Shown: positions 12,440 through 23,065 of the stretch, one piece after another
Position numbering within the stretch: position 1 is the stretch's first letter
Layout of the letters: each line of letters starts with the position of its first letter
DNA from: Macrolepiota albuminosa
Taxonomy: Eukaryota; Basidiomycota; Agaricomycetes; Agaricales; Agaricaceae
NCBI GenBank assembly: GCA_027475525.1
Contig: JAMWFC010000090.1
Span: forward strand, 496,001 to 560,000
Length of the DNA stretch: 64,000 nt
Direction: 5' to 3'
Program-made: the position numbers and the translations under genes
Notes under the pieces: generated by a model
The model's database searches: none
What the model was told of the DNA's origin: nothing
Seen by the model: only the letters and a program-made list of their open reading frames with translations

Positions 12440-14992
12440 CATAGTGAAGGAAGGCAAAGCAGTAAAAATACTGGACACATGGTATAGAAATGGTTTTGAT
12501 GCAGCAGCACCCTGGGCCCCCATTCTGGAAAAGATCACAAGGAATCTAAAACAGTGGGATATGAGTCACTCATCCCTGGAGAGGAGAAAATTAATAGTAC
12601 AAATGATAGTGGGTGGAATATCTAATACCTAACACAGGTGCAGGGAATGCCCAAAAACATTGAAAAAAAACTGACAAAACTGATAAGAGAGTTTGTCTGG
12701 AATGAAAAAAAGAGACCAGTAAGCACTCTAACAGCATGTGTGCCCATAAAGGAAGGGAGCCACACCCTCTTAAACATCAGTGTGAGAAACAAAGTGATTG
12801 CAGTCATGTGGGTAAAAACCTACCTGAACCTAGGGCCAGGCAGGCTGCTCTGGACCCTAATTGCCGACACCCTCTTGGCACTGAATGTGCCAATCACTGA
12901 GAGAAATGTGGCCCCAGAAATCAGACAATGCCCTTTCCTCCAGTCATGGAGAACATACACAAGCAAGAGGTCTAATGACAGCAACAACCTCACTAAAATC
13001 CTCAGAATTGCAAGAACTTATAGCATCAGACTGGAAGAAATTGTGTTTGACAAAAGAATCCTAAGAGATTGCCCAATCTGATACCACAGTGAAGCAGAAA
13101 AAAAAATATGTTGTCTTAAGAATGGCTCAAGCACATGCTTAAGGTGCAGACACTCTGTCAGGACTGTTGGAGATGCAAAAACCATGGCTCTGCTACTAAT
13201 GCACCCTGTACACCATCCTACAGATGAATGTGAGTGCAAGGAGTGTAACAAAGTGGAGGAATCAATAAGGTGCATAATCCTGAACAGCTGTGTGATGAGG
13301 GCAAAAGCCCCTGGAGATACTACAACAGGACTAGTTGGACCTGGAGGATGATGGTGAAGATGAGGGCAAGAATTGAATAATGTTCAAGAGTAACCTGGTT
13401 ACAATAGGCACACTGTCTGACATCTTCAAAATTTTCACTGAAAGGGAGGTAGATAACTTCCTTGCACAGCTTGTCCCCCCAGCTTGAGCCTGGATTGACT
13501 ACATGCTGGCCATGGATGGCTTATGTATTGATAATAGATCTGAAAGTGCCAGAGCAGGTGCCAGGGTTTTCTATGAGGAAAACAGCCAGGGAAACCTAAG
13601 CTTAAGAGTTCCAGAGAATATGATCCAATCAAATCAGACTAGTGAGTTACTTGCTTTCAAGAAAGCTGCCAAACATGCCTCCAAGACAGAAATCTATATA
13701 TCAAACTCAACTCAAAATATGTGATAAACATGATCACAAAGAACATGAGGAAGAATGAAAACAGAGGCTATATGACAATGGCCAACCCCCTCCTTACTAA
13801 GCTAGCAGTTGACAGGGTGAGGAAAAGATGCACTGTGACAAAAGTGAAATGAGTCAAAGGCCACAGAGGCCACAAAAGAAACAAAGAGGCATATAAACTA
13901 GCTGGTGAAGCAGTGAACACCCCCCATACCAAGATCAGCACTGAGCTTAACCCCCTACTAAATGTCTCAGGGGCTAAAACTCAATGCCATGACCCAAGCC
14001 CTAGCCTACCAAACCATTATGGAAAGAATATGAGCAGATAAGTCCACACAAAGAGCATGCACAGAGATAATAGTAGAACATATGAAAGATTGCACCAAAG
14101 AAATTTTTGGGCCATGCCCAACATCAGAAATGTTCTGGAAGAGAATCTGCAGCAAGGACTTCTTAAGACAGGCACATTTTTTCCTATGGATAACAGCGCA
14201 TAATGTGTATATGGTAGAGAATAAGTGGTTGAGGCCCTCCTACAACCTTGAACAACAAAGCTGGGTGGAATGCAGCCACTGTAATACTTTGGAATCTATG
14301 GATCACATCCTAACTAAGTGCAAGACTCCTGGCCAATGTGAGATATGGAAGGCTGCCAAGACATTGTGGGAAAAAAAACTATGAGGATGAAGGTTTGCAC
14401 CTGTTCTGGGGATGGTGCTTGCAGCACTGCTGGCCAGTTTCTGTGACAAGAAAGGAAAACCAGGAAAGTTGAGATGCTACAGAATCCTAATGATCAAAGC
14501 CACTCACTTGATCTGGAAGCTGAGATATGAGTGGTAATTATAAATAAGAATGCCCCTTTTATCTGTACTAAGATCCTCAATAGATGGTATTCATCTATAA
14601 ATAAAAGACTATCATTGGACAAGAGTCTAACAAATCCCAAATACGGGAAAAAGCCCTCTGCAAGAAGCTAGTCATTGCAACCTAGAGAGGGATCCTCAAA
14701 AATGAGCATAGACTTCCAGATGACTGGATGAAAGTAGCTGGGGTTTTAGTGGGTATGGACCACCTGAGTGGCTATGGAGTAGTGGATGAGAAAGAAGTAG
14801 GATGAAAGTGTGAAGCCACAGGTGAATGACACTGAGTCTTACATAGCATGCATAATGCATTTTCCTAGCAGTGTACACCTGCAAACAGACATGGGGTGAT
14901 TTCTCCCTGTGACAACAGCAAGCACCATGGAGACAACTCTGGTGTTGGTCATGGTGCCACACCAAACGCTGCATCAAAAAAAAAAAAAACAT
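12440..14992 (+). mobile_element. LINE (non-LTR) retrotransposon, 5'-truncated 3' fragment
   Basis: Plus-strand frames joined across a few stops give the C-terminal half of a LINE polyprotein. First comes the RT thumb region with RRKLIVQMIVGG and FVWNEKKRPVS (12540-12720), then a Cys-rich linker (13100-13300), then a RNase H-like domain at about 13500-13870 ending in VKGHRGHKRN. A C-terminal zinc-type region follows with CSHCNTLESMDHILTKC (14270-14320). It ends in a poly-A run at about 14975-14988, the expected LINE 3' end. The RT catalytic part and endonuclease are absent, as in 5'-truncated insertions. Stops and low CpG show it is dead. Confidence 0.8.
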
Positions 14993-17569
14993 AACTAAGG
15001 CATGACCAGAATTGGTTGACTGACAACTGACAACTCATACATATAGCTAAGCTAGTATCTATCTATATAGTGTGGTTGTGCAGCTTTATAGTCTGAGTAA
15101 TTCAAGAATATGGCTAGCAAAGACAGAAGAATGTATGGACATGAGAATTTTGGTCTCTATGATGCATACATCTGTGTTCATTCTTCAACTTTCATTCCTG
15201 GTACTCTCTGGGATGGTCACATCTCTGGACCCTGGAGTTGAGATGGTAGGAGAGCACACAGAGGGACCATATAAGGTGATCTTTGCTATGGCTCAGTCAC
15301 ACAGCTGACAGAGAGAGATTCAAAGAGAAAAGTCTAGGGATTCTCTATGCCAGGATCGATGCTTCCTGATACTCTACCTGTTGGAAAAATAGATGCAAGT
15401 TGGAACTGTAGAGTAAGATGTTTATAAATATAAGTAGGGTTGATTATTAATATAAGTAGAAACATATCTCAGATGTAACTAACAAAGTGGTAAACAGCTG
15501 AGGTATGGTAGAGCAGAATAGCTGAGAAAATTGTAGTATCAATAATCAAAGAAAAAAATGACAAAATAAGCAGGAAGTCTCAATTCTCAACACTCCTTCT
15601 GAACTTGCTGCCTCATCAAATTTTGTTGAATCAATTTACTTGAGTCACACCTATTTCTTTTCTAATTAAAATTGCAAGAGTGGCTTGGTAACAGATCTAT
15701 GACAGGAAAGGAGGAGGTGCCCCATCCATTTTTGACTTTAGTCTTGGGCAGAAAGATCTCTATCAACAAGAGTCTATTGTCCAGACATGCAACTCTAGCC
15801 ATGTGCTGTTGGTTAAGATATTCCTGCCATGCATATGTAAAAATCATCTATTCAAAAGGTGTGTGAGTCTAGAAAAAATAAAAATCATAAACAACAGTCA
15901 TAATCAAATAGCACTTCATATTGAGCTTTGGTGTCCAGCAAATTCTTCAAATGAGAAAAATGGCCCTCAAACAAACCACAATTTCTAGAGCAATAAGACC
16001 TCCTGCTCCTATATCTCCATTGGCATGAAGGTGTTTATGCATAGCAGCTACAAAATTAGTCAAAAGCTTATGTTCCTTCAAATATCAAAAGAAGCATTCA
16101 GCAAGTGGAGCTTCCCATTGGATATAACAAATGCAGATTCTAGAGCTGGAGGCTCCCTGATAGCATGACAACATGCTTTGTTGGTCAGCAGGTCTAGAGG
16201 GATGTATTCTAACATCTCTGCCTCCAGTGCCCACTTAACTTTGTGTGAGAACACCTTGTCCACAAATGACAACTGATGTCCTACTGCAGGAGGTCAGCCA
16301 TGCACAGTGCAATTGGGGCATAATGTTGCATCCCCCACATTCTTATTCAGGAAAATTCTTGAGGCTTGAGATTGTATTCTATTGAAGCACAGAAAAGTAG
16401 AAATAAATAATCTCTGTCCATACATCTTCCTGACATTTGAATGAACAGAAATAGGGCTTTCTCAGGGTCTAGTCAAGGTAAGAGCTGCTGTAAAATTTGA
16501 CACTGGATCAAGAGGGCTGCTGATACAAAAACAAGAGGTGTGCTCTCAAGAGTAGTTGCTAGTACATACATAGAAGGTGTGCTATCAAACCTGTGCCTTT
16601 GAATGTCTTGCAGATGCACCTATAAGGCTGTGAAAATCTAAGCCCCTGCCAAGGATAACCAAATAAAAGGAAGTCACACAAATAGAATATAAGTAAACAA
16701 TTACAATAGCATATATAACTATTTGTCTAGAATTAAATGCTAATCTGGTTGAGTTCTCAACTTCAGAGTAAATACCATGAAGAACCATCTCATATTATAT
16801 GGCATAATAAGCTGAGTGCTATGAATACACACAAACAGGCATAATAAGCCAATTTGAATCAGATGGCATAATGAGCCCAAATAATGTAATATGTCAAAGC
16901 ACAGTTACAAGAGCATAATAAGCCTGAATGGCATATAAGCTAAATTTGAGTCAAACGCAATTTATGCTCTGCCCAAGCTGCTATAACAGTGAGAAAGGAT
17001 GGTAGCAGAAAAAAAATGTGCTATCAGCAATTAGTGGACAACATACACTGTCTGGATACATCTCTGCCATAAGTTTGCAGAAAACTCTGCAATTGGGCTT
17101 CTATTAACATAACAACCTGACTATCAGAGTTCTCTTAACCATTTCAATTTGGAAGGCACAAGTTTAAGGAAGATCTATTGATCAAAGGGGTTCTCAGACA
17201 ATAATGGCTCCCATCCTCCAACAGAACACAATGAACTGGAGAAGTAGTGTATTCCAGCATTTTATTCAAATGTGGTGTCAACTGAGATCAGCATGACTGT
17301 TGCTTCAGTGTTTCTGGTGCCACTTGTACAGGGCTGGCCTGGAGAACAGGCATGGTATTATGCATAAATGCATCTACCACCAAGGAGGTCAGAAGCACAT
17401 TGTAGATATCATTTCTCCACCTATGGGGGAGGTCTCTTTCTAAATGGTGCAACCTGTTGTGCTCAGCCACCCAAGGCTGGTTAAAGGTGAGTGCCTGCCA
17501 CATCCTGGCCAAAATTCTCTACTGTCTGCTGCAAGGCCACCAAGCTGCTGGCTACCAGGGTTTCTGGTC
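14993..17569. other. Unclassified decayed repeats and short ORFs
   Basis: A 2.6 kb AT-rich stretch. At 15285-15400 is a second copy of the repeat seen near 10.2-10.4 kb. Minus frames at 16272-16078 (with EYIPLDLLTNKAC) and about 16060-15955 (with HANGDIGAGGLIAL) read like pieces of one decayed gene that I cannot name. A minus frame at 17512-17288 (with FNQPWVAEHNRLHHLERDL) is another unrecognised piece. At 16810-16945 the word GCATAATAAGC or a one-base variant recurs several times. No intact gene was found. Confidence 0.45.
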
Positions 17570-17947
17570 TGTCAGGAGACTCCTCATTTCTTATTCTCTC
17601 ACTCTCCTTTCATTCATTTTCTTATTTTTTCTGTCATTTTCTCACTGTACCGTTTTTATTCTTTCAACACTATTTATTCATACTACTTTCAGCCTTTGAG
17701 GTGCTCTAGTTCTTTAGCTATCATTCAGACAAGTGTGGGCCCTTCAACATCACATACAGACCACTTATATAAGCCAGAGTTTGCCAGTTTGCTCCTTGTT
17801 TGTGCAATTGTTTGTATAGTCAATTTTTGAGTTTTGAAGGTTCTGTTGTCCTGTACAGTTGTTTTCCATGCTTCAGAGGCACCAATAAAGCTGTTTACCA
17901 CTTTATTGATTATATCTGAGTCACTACTTATATCTATTTTTCCAACA
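17570..17947 (+). repeat. LTR family A, apparently full-length solo LTR
   Basis: Runs from TGTCAGGAGACTCC to TTTTTCCAACA, i.e. with TG...CA ends, 378 bp. Two truncated inverted copies are at 10374-10703 and 56364-56580. Flanking 5-mers (TGGTC and CTTTT) do not match, so no target duplication supports a simple insertion. It abuts the NLR pseudogene fragment at 17948. Confidence 0.65.
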
Positions 17948-18392
17948 CTTTTTGCTGAAGATTCACAGCCTCTTCTAATTTTCTACCTTGCATAAATGTT
18001 AAAACAAGGTCAGACATGGCTTTTATAGTATTTGGATAACTGTCTCTAGATATTTTACTCCTGATTTTTAGCACTTTTTGTTTAAGATTCTCAGTTTTCA
18101 CCAATTTTCTACTTTGCATAAATATTAAAGCCAGGTCAGACATAGCTTGAATAGTGTCTGGATGACTGCCTCCAAATGCTTCACTCCTAACTTTCAGCAC
18201 TTTGTGTTGAAGATTCTCAGCCTTCTCTTTTTCCACCTTGCTCAAATACTAAAGCAAGGTTAGACATGGCTTGAATAGTGTCTGGATGGCTATTTCCTAG
18301 CACTTTTTTTATACTATTCAACTACATGCCACTGAAGATGCTCTGTATTATTCCAAAAGTATGCAGCCCAAAAAATGTTGACAAGTTTCTCT
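17948..18392 (-). pseudogene. NLR TPR fragment, third copy, broken by the CACTA element
   Basis: Minus-strand translation gives three degenerate 42-residue TPR units (GGSHPDTIQAMSDLALIF and similar) preceded by sequence matching 58138-58230 of the right NLR gene. Similarity to that gene stops exactly at 18392, after GACAAGTTTCTCT, where the CACTA terminus begins. The continuation (TCTGCTAATTTGTA) is found at 56339, on the far side of the transposon. It lacks the patatin and NB-ARC parts. Confidence 0.8.
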
Positions 18393-18957
18393 CACTTTGG
18401 GGCATGGCAGAGATTTCTAGAGAAACATCCATTAGAAACAGGTCATGTGACTTCCAACAAGTCTTTCTCTGGAAAAACTACAAGTATAAATTGAAAAATA
18501 ATAAAAAAAACACTTATTGTGTTTTTTGTGTGTTTCTTAAGCTATTTTTAAAAATTTTATTTCTCTATTTCCCAAGAAATACGTGGGGAACACAAATTGT
18601 GTTTCTAGACTGTTTCTTGAAAAATATGGCACATGTATCTTTTGGTTTTTCTAAAGTTACCTTTGTAATTTTTTTATCAAATGTTTTTCAATAAACTTTC
18701 TTTGTGTTGTTTTAGAAAAATAAATTGTAAAAACATGATGTATTTTTAAAAAAAGACTGATTAGAAATTCTTTAAATGTTTCTCAAGAAAGATCAATTAG
18801 AAACACTGTTGCATCAATGAGCGTGGTGCTGATCACATGACAAGTGCATGCTGATCTTCTTCCTCATCAGTCTGATACACTTGTGTGCAGCTAATGTGGC
18901 GATAGGCAACAATATATTGGTTTATGCAGTACAAGAAATGCAATAGTAATGACAAAA
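18393..18957 (+). repeat. CACTA left terminal inverted repeat
   Basis: Near-identical to the reverse complement of 55783-56338, diverging after ATGACAAAA. It is AT-rich with many copies of GTTTCT/AGAAAC (at least seven in the first ~420 bp), resembling the subterminal repeats that CACTA transposases bind. It also contains the palindromic TCATGTGA near 18449 and its inverse near 18833. The length far exceeds the 10-30 bp TIR of typical CACTA elements. Confidence 0.85.
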
Positions 18958-18964
18958 AAGACGC

Positions 18965-19632
18965 TCACATAAAAAAAATTAAATGGTAGGTGAAATCAAG
19001 AAAAGCTTTCATTGAAAATGAAAGAACAGCCAATGCAAAAATGATGACAAGGGAAATGATCACATAGGGATGGGAAGCAATTACAACAGAAAAAATAGCA
19101 ATGCAGCTAGTGTAAACAGTGAAGGTCATAAAGGCTGTAACAAGAAAAATAAAGACAAAGCTTGGAGACAAGAAGTTCAGCATGGTCAATGGGCATAAGA
19201 TTTTAAGGATATCCAGCATCACAATGTAGGTGATGGCCAATGCCGTTGTAATAGACGATGATGTGCTGCATAACTCGATCATACGCATAGCAAACCCATT
19301 AACAATATATTTTCCTTGAGGTAATGCCATGGCAGCCATTATTAAGCTGCAAAACATTGTTAAAAGTTCAGTAATAGACTCCTTTAGGCAAGTACTAATG
19401 CACTCAAGGCAATCAACTTTTCAAGGGAGATTGTAAGAACAGCACAAAGAACAGCACAATGACAGCAAAAATTACAAACCACAAGCAAGTATTCGACGCA
19501 GTGGGCCCAGGACCTATCCATAATCCTAACCCGCTCATCCTTCATTTCTGGTCTTTTCAAGTGAGATGTAAAGCTCCAGATGCAGAGCAAGGCCGAAACG
19601 GGAGAGGTAGCAGGCATATAAGATGGTTGCAT
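18965..19632 (-). CDS. Hypothetical multi-pass membrane protein (two exons or broken)
   Basis: Two minus-strand frames, 19632-19384 and 19357-18965, lie in line and end just inside the left TIR. The first has a hydrophobic stretch around residues 50-80 (CNFCCHCAVLCAVLTISL). The second (130 aa) is almost entirely hydrophobic, with about four likely membrane helices. An intron between 19384 and 19330 would join them, but I could not find a splice pair that keeps frame cleanly, so it may instead be a frameshift. The family is not recognised. Its position next to the TIR makes it a cargo candidate of the CACTA element. Confidence 0.45.
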
Positions 19633-19708
19633 GATGTGAAGGCAGGAAATTAAAGACGTGTGTGTATTAATCCTTAGTTTTTGCAGAGCAGATCGACTCT
19701 AACCAGCC

Positions 19709-20100
19709 CTTACCCTCCCTCATCCAATTTTCAGCTGCCCCAGGGCTTCTCAGAGAGGACTAAATGCCTTCTCTCACTCTCCATGATGACAAACGGAGCG
19801 TTGAAAACATTTTGCACAGCCACAATTGGCCATTGCAATGTCCACGTCCTCTCTCCCATCACCCCCTCCCTCATTCAATTCTAAGCTGCCCCAGGGCTCC
19901 TCAGAGAGGACCAAATGCCTTCTCTCACCCTCCATAGTGACAAACAGAGCATCAAAAATGTTTCGCATGGCTGCAATTGGCCATTGCAATATCCACATCC
20001 TCCCTCCCCATCATCCTCTCCCTCATCTGATCCTCAGCTGCCTCAGGGCTCCTCAGAGAGGACCAAATGCCCTCTCTCACCCTCTATAATGGTGAATGGA
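19709..20100. repeat. Tandem repeat, 151 bp period, about 2.6 copies
   Basis: The block with CAGCTGCCCCAGGGCT then CTCAGAGAGGAC recurs at about 19733, 19884 and 20035, i.e. every 151 bp, with a few percent divergence. The period is not a multiple of three and units contain stops in several frames, so it is probably non-coding. It lies between the membrane ORF and the exon at 20077-20353. Confidence 0.75.
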
Positions 20101-20353
20101 GTGTGCAGACGTGCAGGGAAGACAACTAGAATGTGTGATATTACAGTCTGGAGAACCACTCGGAGGCGGGGAGGGCTGAGTTCTCAGCGTAAGCATATAG
20201 TTGTCTAGTAGAGACACTGATGCCATCAAAGAGGTAGTGGAGGAAGCTGAAGAAGGCTCCATCTCTGTCTCTGTCTCAATGTGCACAAAGCACATTGTAT
20301 CAGTGTCAGTCTTGGTTCCTTTGTCTTCCAGATACTGCGCAATCAGCTCATGC
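20077..20353 (-). pseudogene. Downstream piece of a CACTA cargo exon split by a solo LTR
   Basis: Minus frame running from the solo-LTR junction at 20353 to a stop at 20077. It is Glu/Thr/Ser-rich and contains QYLEDKGTKTD and HIETETEMEP. With the LTR and one CATGC copy removed it joins in frame to the piece at 35622-35695 (...VWVHELIAQ...). The family is not recognised. The reading frame restored across the insertion shows that it was coding before the LTR arrived. Confidence 0.5.
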
Positions 20354-20600
20354 TGTCACGACCCCTCCCCTCCAGATCCACCCTGGAACACCCCTGGAAC
20401 ACCATCTGGGACCCTCCCTCCGACCCCACAGGACACGCCCCGCCATCATGACTACCAACACCGCCATCACGTGCATCAAGGGCTGCCATCAGCCGCCACC
20501 AGCCCTGATCAACGATTGGATCACACGACTTGCTTCTGGCCATCATGCATCATGCATCACAGCTCCCTCCACGTCAATTGATCGTGCTCCCCACACACGT
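20354..20600 (+). repeat. Solo LTR of gypsy-2 family, left part
   Basis: Begins TGTCACGACCCCTCC, matching the starts of the LTRs at 43017 and 53367, and is preceded by CATGC, the target duplication repeated at 35622-35626. It is cut at 20600 by the gypsy-1 insertion; the last four bases ACGT are the gypsy-1 target copy. The rest of this LTR is at 35133-35621. Confidence 0.9.
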
Positions 20601-21670
20601 TGATAGGCTTCTACTCGGACTGAGCGCATCAAGGGACATTATAGGCCAACCGACACTTGACGTACTCAGGACTCTAGCGACCAGTTGGGAATATAGAGCA
20701 GCTTTAGCTCTGGCAAACTACTACAGGATTTAGAAATCTATCCTAACCCCTAGCTACCAAGCCTTCAGCGCACTCCTTTCACCTAGCCCAAGGACGAAGG
20801 AGGCTCATAACGTATAGCGCTAACACAACGGCGGGAGAGGACTCTAACTAAACCCCAATCACTTCCAGAAGGAGCCAGCAGCAGGCGCTGCCATTTGACG
20901 AGGCACTTCAATCAGAAGTCTAAAAGGATCAATGACGGCGGCACTGGATATACTTAAATCCAACATCTGGACCTGCCAGGAACTAATACAATGAGTAGCG
21001 CTGACATTAGCGCTCACGGCGTCTGTCGAGGATTTTCTGACCATACCCTGGAACAGCCTGGCCAATTGGAGTTATAGTAAAAGTGAGCAGACTCGTACAA
21101 TTCTAAGTCAATATAGAGTCACCGCTGGTTGCCGTGGGTCATAACGCTGTGGTCGCCATCAGCCATGTGCAAAAGGTCACTGTTGACAGGTCACCGTTAG
21201 AGGAAACCATGAGGAGAGGCGCTAGGAGGTAGCACCGCAGATGGACTTGTATCTTGGCAAACACGGTAGTGCATAGTATATAAAATAGCTACCTTACATG
21301 TATATAAAAACGAATCGTAACCCCTCGAACACACAGTTACACTTAGCGTTCAACTCGCGCTAGCTTCCTTTGACTTCGTCACTAAGTCGGGCGCTAGCTT
21401 CGTCTATCTCGTCTTCATCGTTTACGGTGCCACCTACGGGCACAATACGCTGCGCTATTCGTCTTTTCTCCAATATCTTTGCCTAAACTACGACGCTTAC
21501 AGTCTGCCAGGTAGTCCCCGAAGCGCTATAATCTAGCGCATCGTTTTACTACCTCCACTCGAGCACACCGGGACCCTGTCAGGACTCCTCACAACTACGC
21601 ACGCCAAGCGCTGGAGATGGCGTTGTACTGCGTATACGTCCAGCACACCCAACCACAGTTGGCGTCATCA
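20601..21670 (+). repeat. Gypsy-1 5' LTR
   Basis: 1070 bp, starts TGATAGGCTTC and ends GTGTCATCA-like (GGCGTCATCA). Same length as the 3' LTR. It contains a clear TATA box near 21279. Confidence 0.95.
21277..21287 (+). promoter_or_regulatory. TATA box of gypsy-1 LTR
   Basis: TATATAAAATA, about two-thirds into the LTR. It is conserved in the 3' LTR (near 34739) and as TATAAAAGATAG in the ancient copy near 11553. It probably sets the U3/R boundary 25-35 bp downstream. Confidence 0.6.
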
Positions 21671-21692
21671 TTTTGGAGCCCACCGTGAGGGG
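21671..21692 (+). promoter_or_regulatory. Gypsy-1 primer-binding site candidate
   Basis: Directly after the 5' LTR the sequence reads TTTTGGAGCCCACCGTGAGG. It contains TGG followed by a GC-rich block, as expected for pairing to a tRNA 3' CCA end. The specific tRNA was not identified. Confidence 0.55.
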
Positions 21693-22013
21693 TTCTTCTG
21701 AGACAGAATTCCGCCGGAAACTCGAGCCCAGTGACAGCGCCGCCTCCTGTTGGAGAGCGCGTTTGAACCAAGTACCACCGACTCACCACACTTACCAGGC
21801 GTTGATGACGCCCAAAGTTTGGTCAGTAACAAATGTAACTTAAGTGTTACCGTACCAAGAGTGTGCGTTGGGCGCGCTAAAAGTGATTTGAGGAGTCCCG
21901 GGCAGGTCCCAGAGAACGCGTCTGTGAAAAAGGGGTAAAAGTCGGTAACGGGGTCGGCAAGTGTCAAGCGCTAAGGTAAAGCGCCTAAGGAAAATGCGGT
22001 AAGTGAACACGGC

Positions 22014-22167
22014 AAAGGTAAGCGGCAAGAGCACGATAAGCTTAGCGAGGTCTAAGCGTCGATAATGCCTGCCGTAGTTGCAAGGCGCGAAAAGGTAAGC
22101 GGCAAGAGCACGATAAGCTTAGCGAGGTCTAAGCGTCGATAATGCCTGCCGTAGTTGCAAGGCGCGA
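22014..22167. repeat. Perfect 77 bp tandem duplication
   Basis: 22014-22090 repeated at 22091-22167, in the gypsy-1 leader between PBS and gag. Confidence 0.9.
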
Positions 22168-22911
22168 GTGTGTCGAGTGTTGGCGAGCGTCTGTAACTGC
22201 CGATGAGTTCGACGTTGCCGACCGTAGCGTAAATGAGCTCTTGAGCGTAAGGGAGACTGAGGAAAGGGGGAAACTCTGGTCTATTTGTCTGTGTCGTATG
22301 TACAAGTTGGTAAGTAATATATATACTACAAGGAGTTCACCGTCGCCAGTGACCAACCATCGCCAAAGTGCGGTAAACTGGAAAATTTCATAGGGGTAGC
22401 TCCAATGGTTTCAGATCCCTACCGTCCTTTGAGGACCCTTGGCGCCACCAGGCGGCAGATCGCGGTACTAAACCATCAATCCATCACCCTTCTGTCTGTC
22501 AGAACACCTAAGCGACGTTGGGCGCCAAATCGAGACGGTAAGCGGTGTCAGACGCCAAGGTCAAACGCCAAGCTGTCCGTCAGTTTTTGATAGATCATCA
22601 AGCTTCTCGCTAAGCGCTGTCGTCAGTGACTGATGCCATCTGTCAGTTGTCATTCTGTCTGCCATCGGCGCTATCATTGATCGGATCTGCTTCTTGCCGT
22701 GCGCGGCCGTCAAATATCGCCCAAATTGGATAATTAGCGCGCGCTAAGGTATTTTGAGTTGGTGCCGCGTTGCCGTCGCCTGCCGTTGATGCGCTGATCC
22801 TGTATGGGGTCCTATCAGCGTGCTACCGAGACAAACTTTGGATCAGGAGCTTGAGGCCGCACCAGACAGCTTAGCCAAAAGCTTTTTCTCTTTTTCCCGA
22901 CCATTTGAGTA

Positions 22912-23065
22912 CTTAGCAGGCGAAAACCATATGCCGCTTACGCCTCTAGAAGAGTTATCTAGGCTATTATCGCCAGAACCTAGCGACTCTTAGCAGGCGA
23001 AAACCATATGCCGCTTACGCCTCTAGAAGAGTTATCTAGGCTATTATCGCCAGAACCTAGCGACT
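22912..23065. repeat. Perfect 77 bp tandem duplication
   Basis: 22912-22988 repeated at 22989-23065. It duplicates the gag start codon region (ATG at 22931 and 23008), and the first copy runs into a TAG. Confidence 0.9.

Noticed and set aside
18448..18842. Separate MITE with TCATGTGA ends inside the TIR
   Set aside because: The match is only 8-10 bp, there is no target duplication, and the whole stretch is shared by both CACTA ends.
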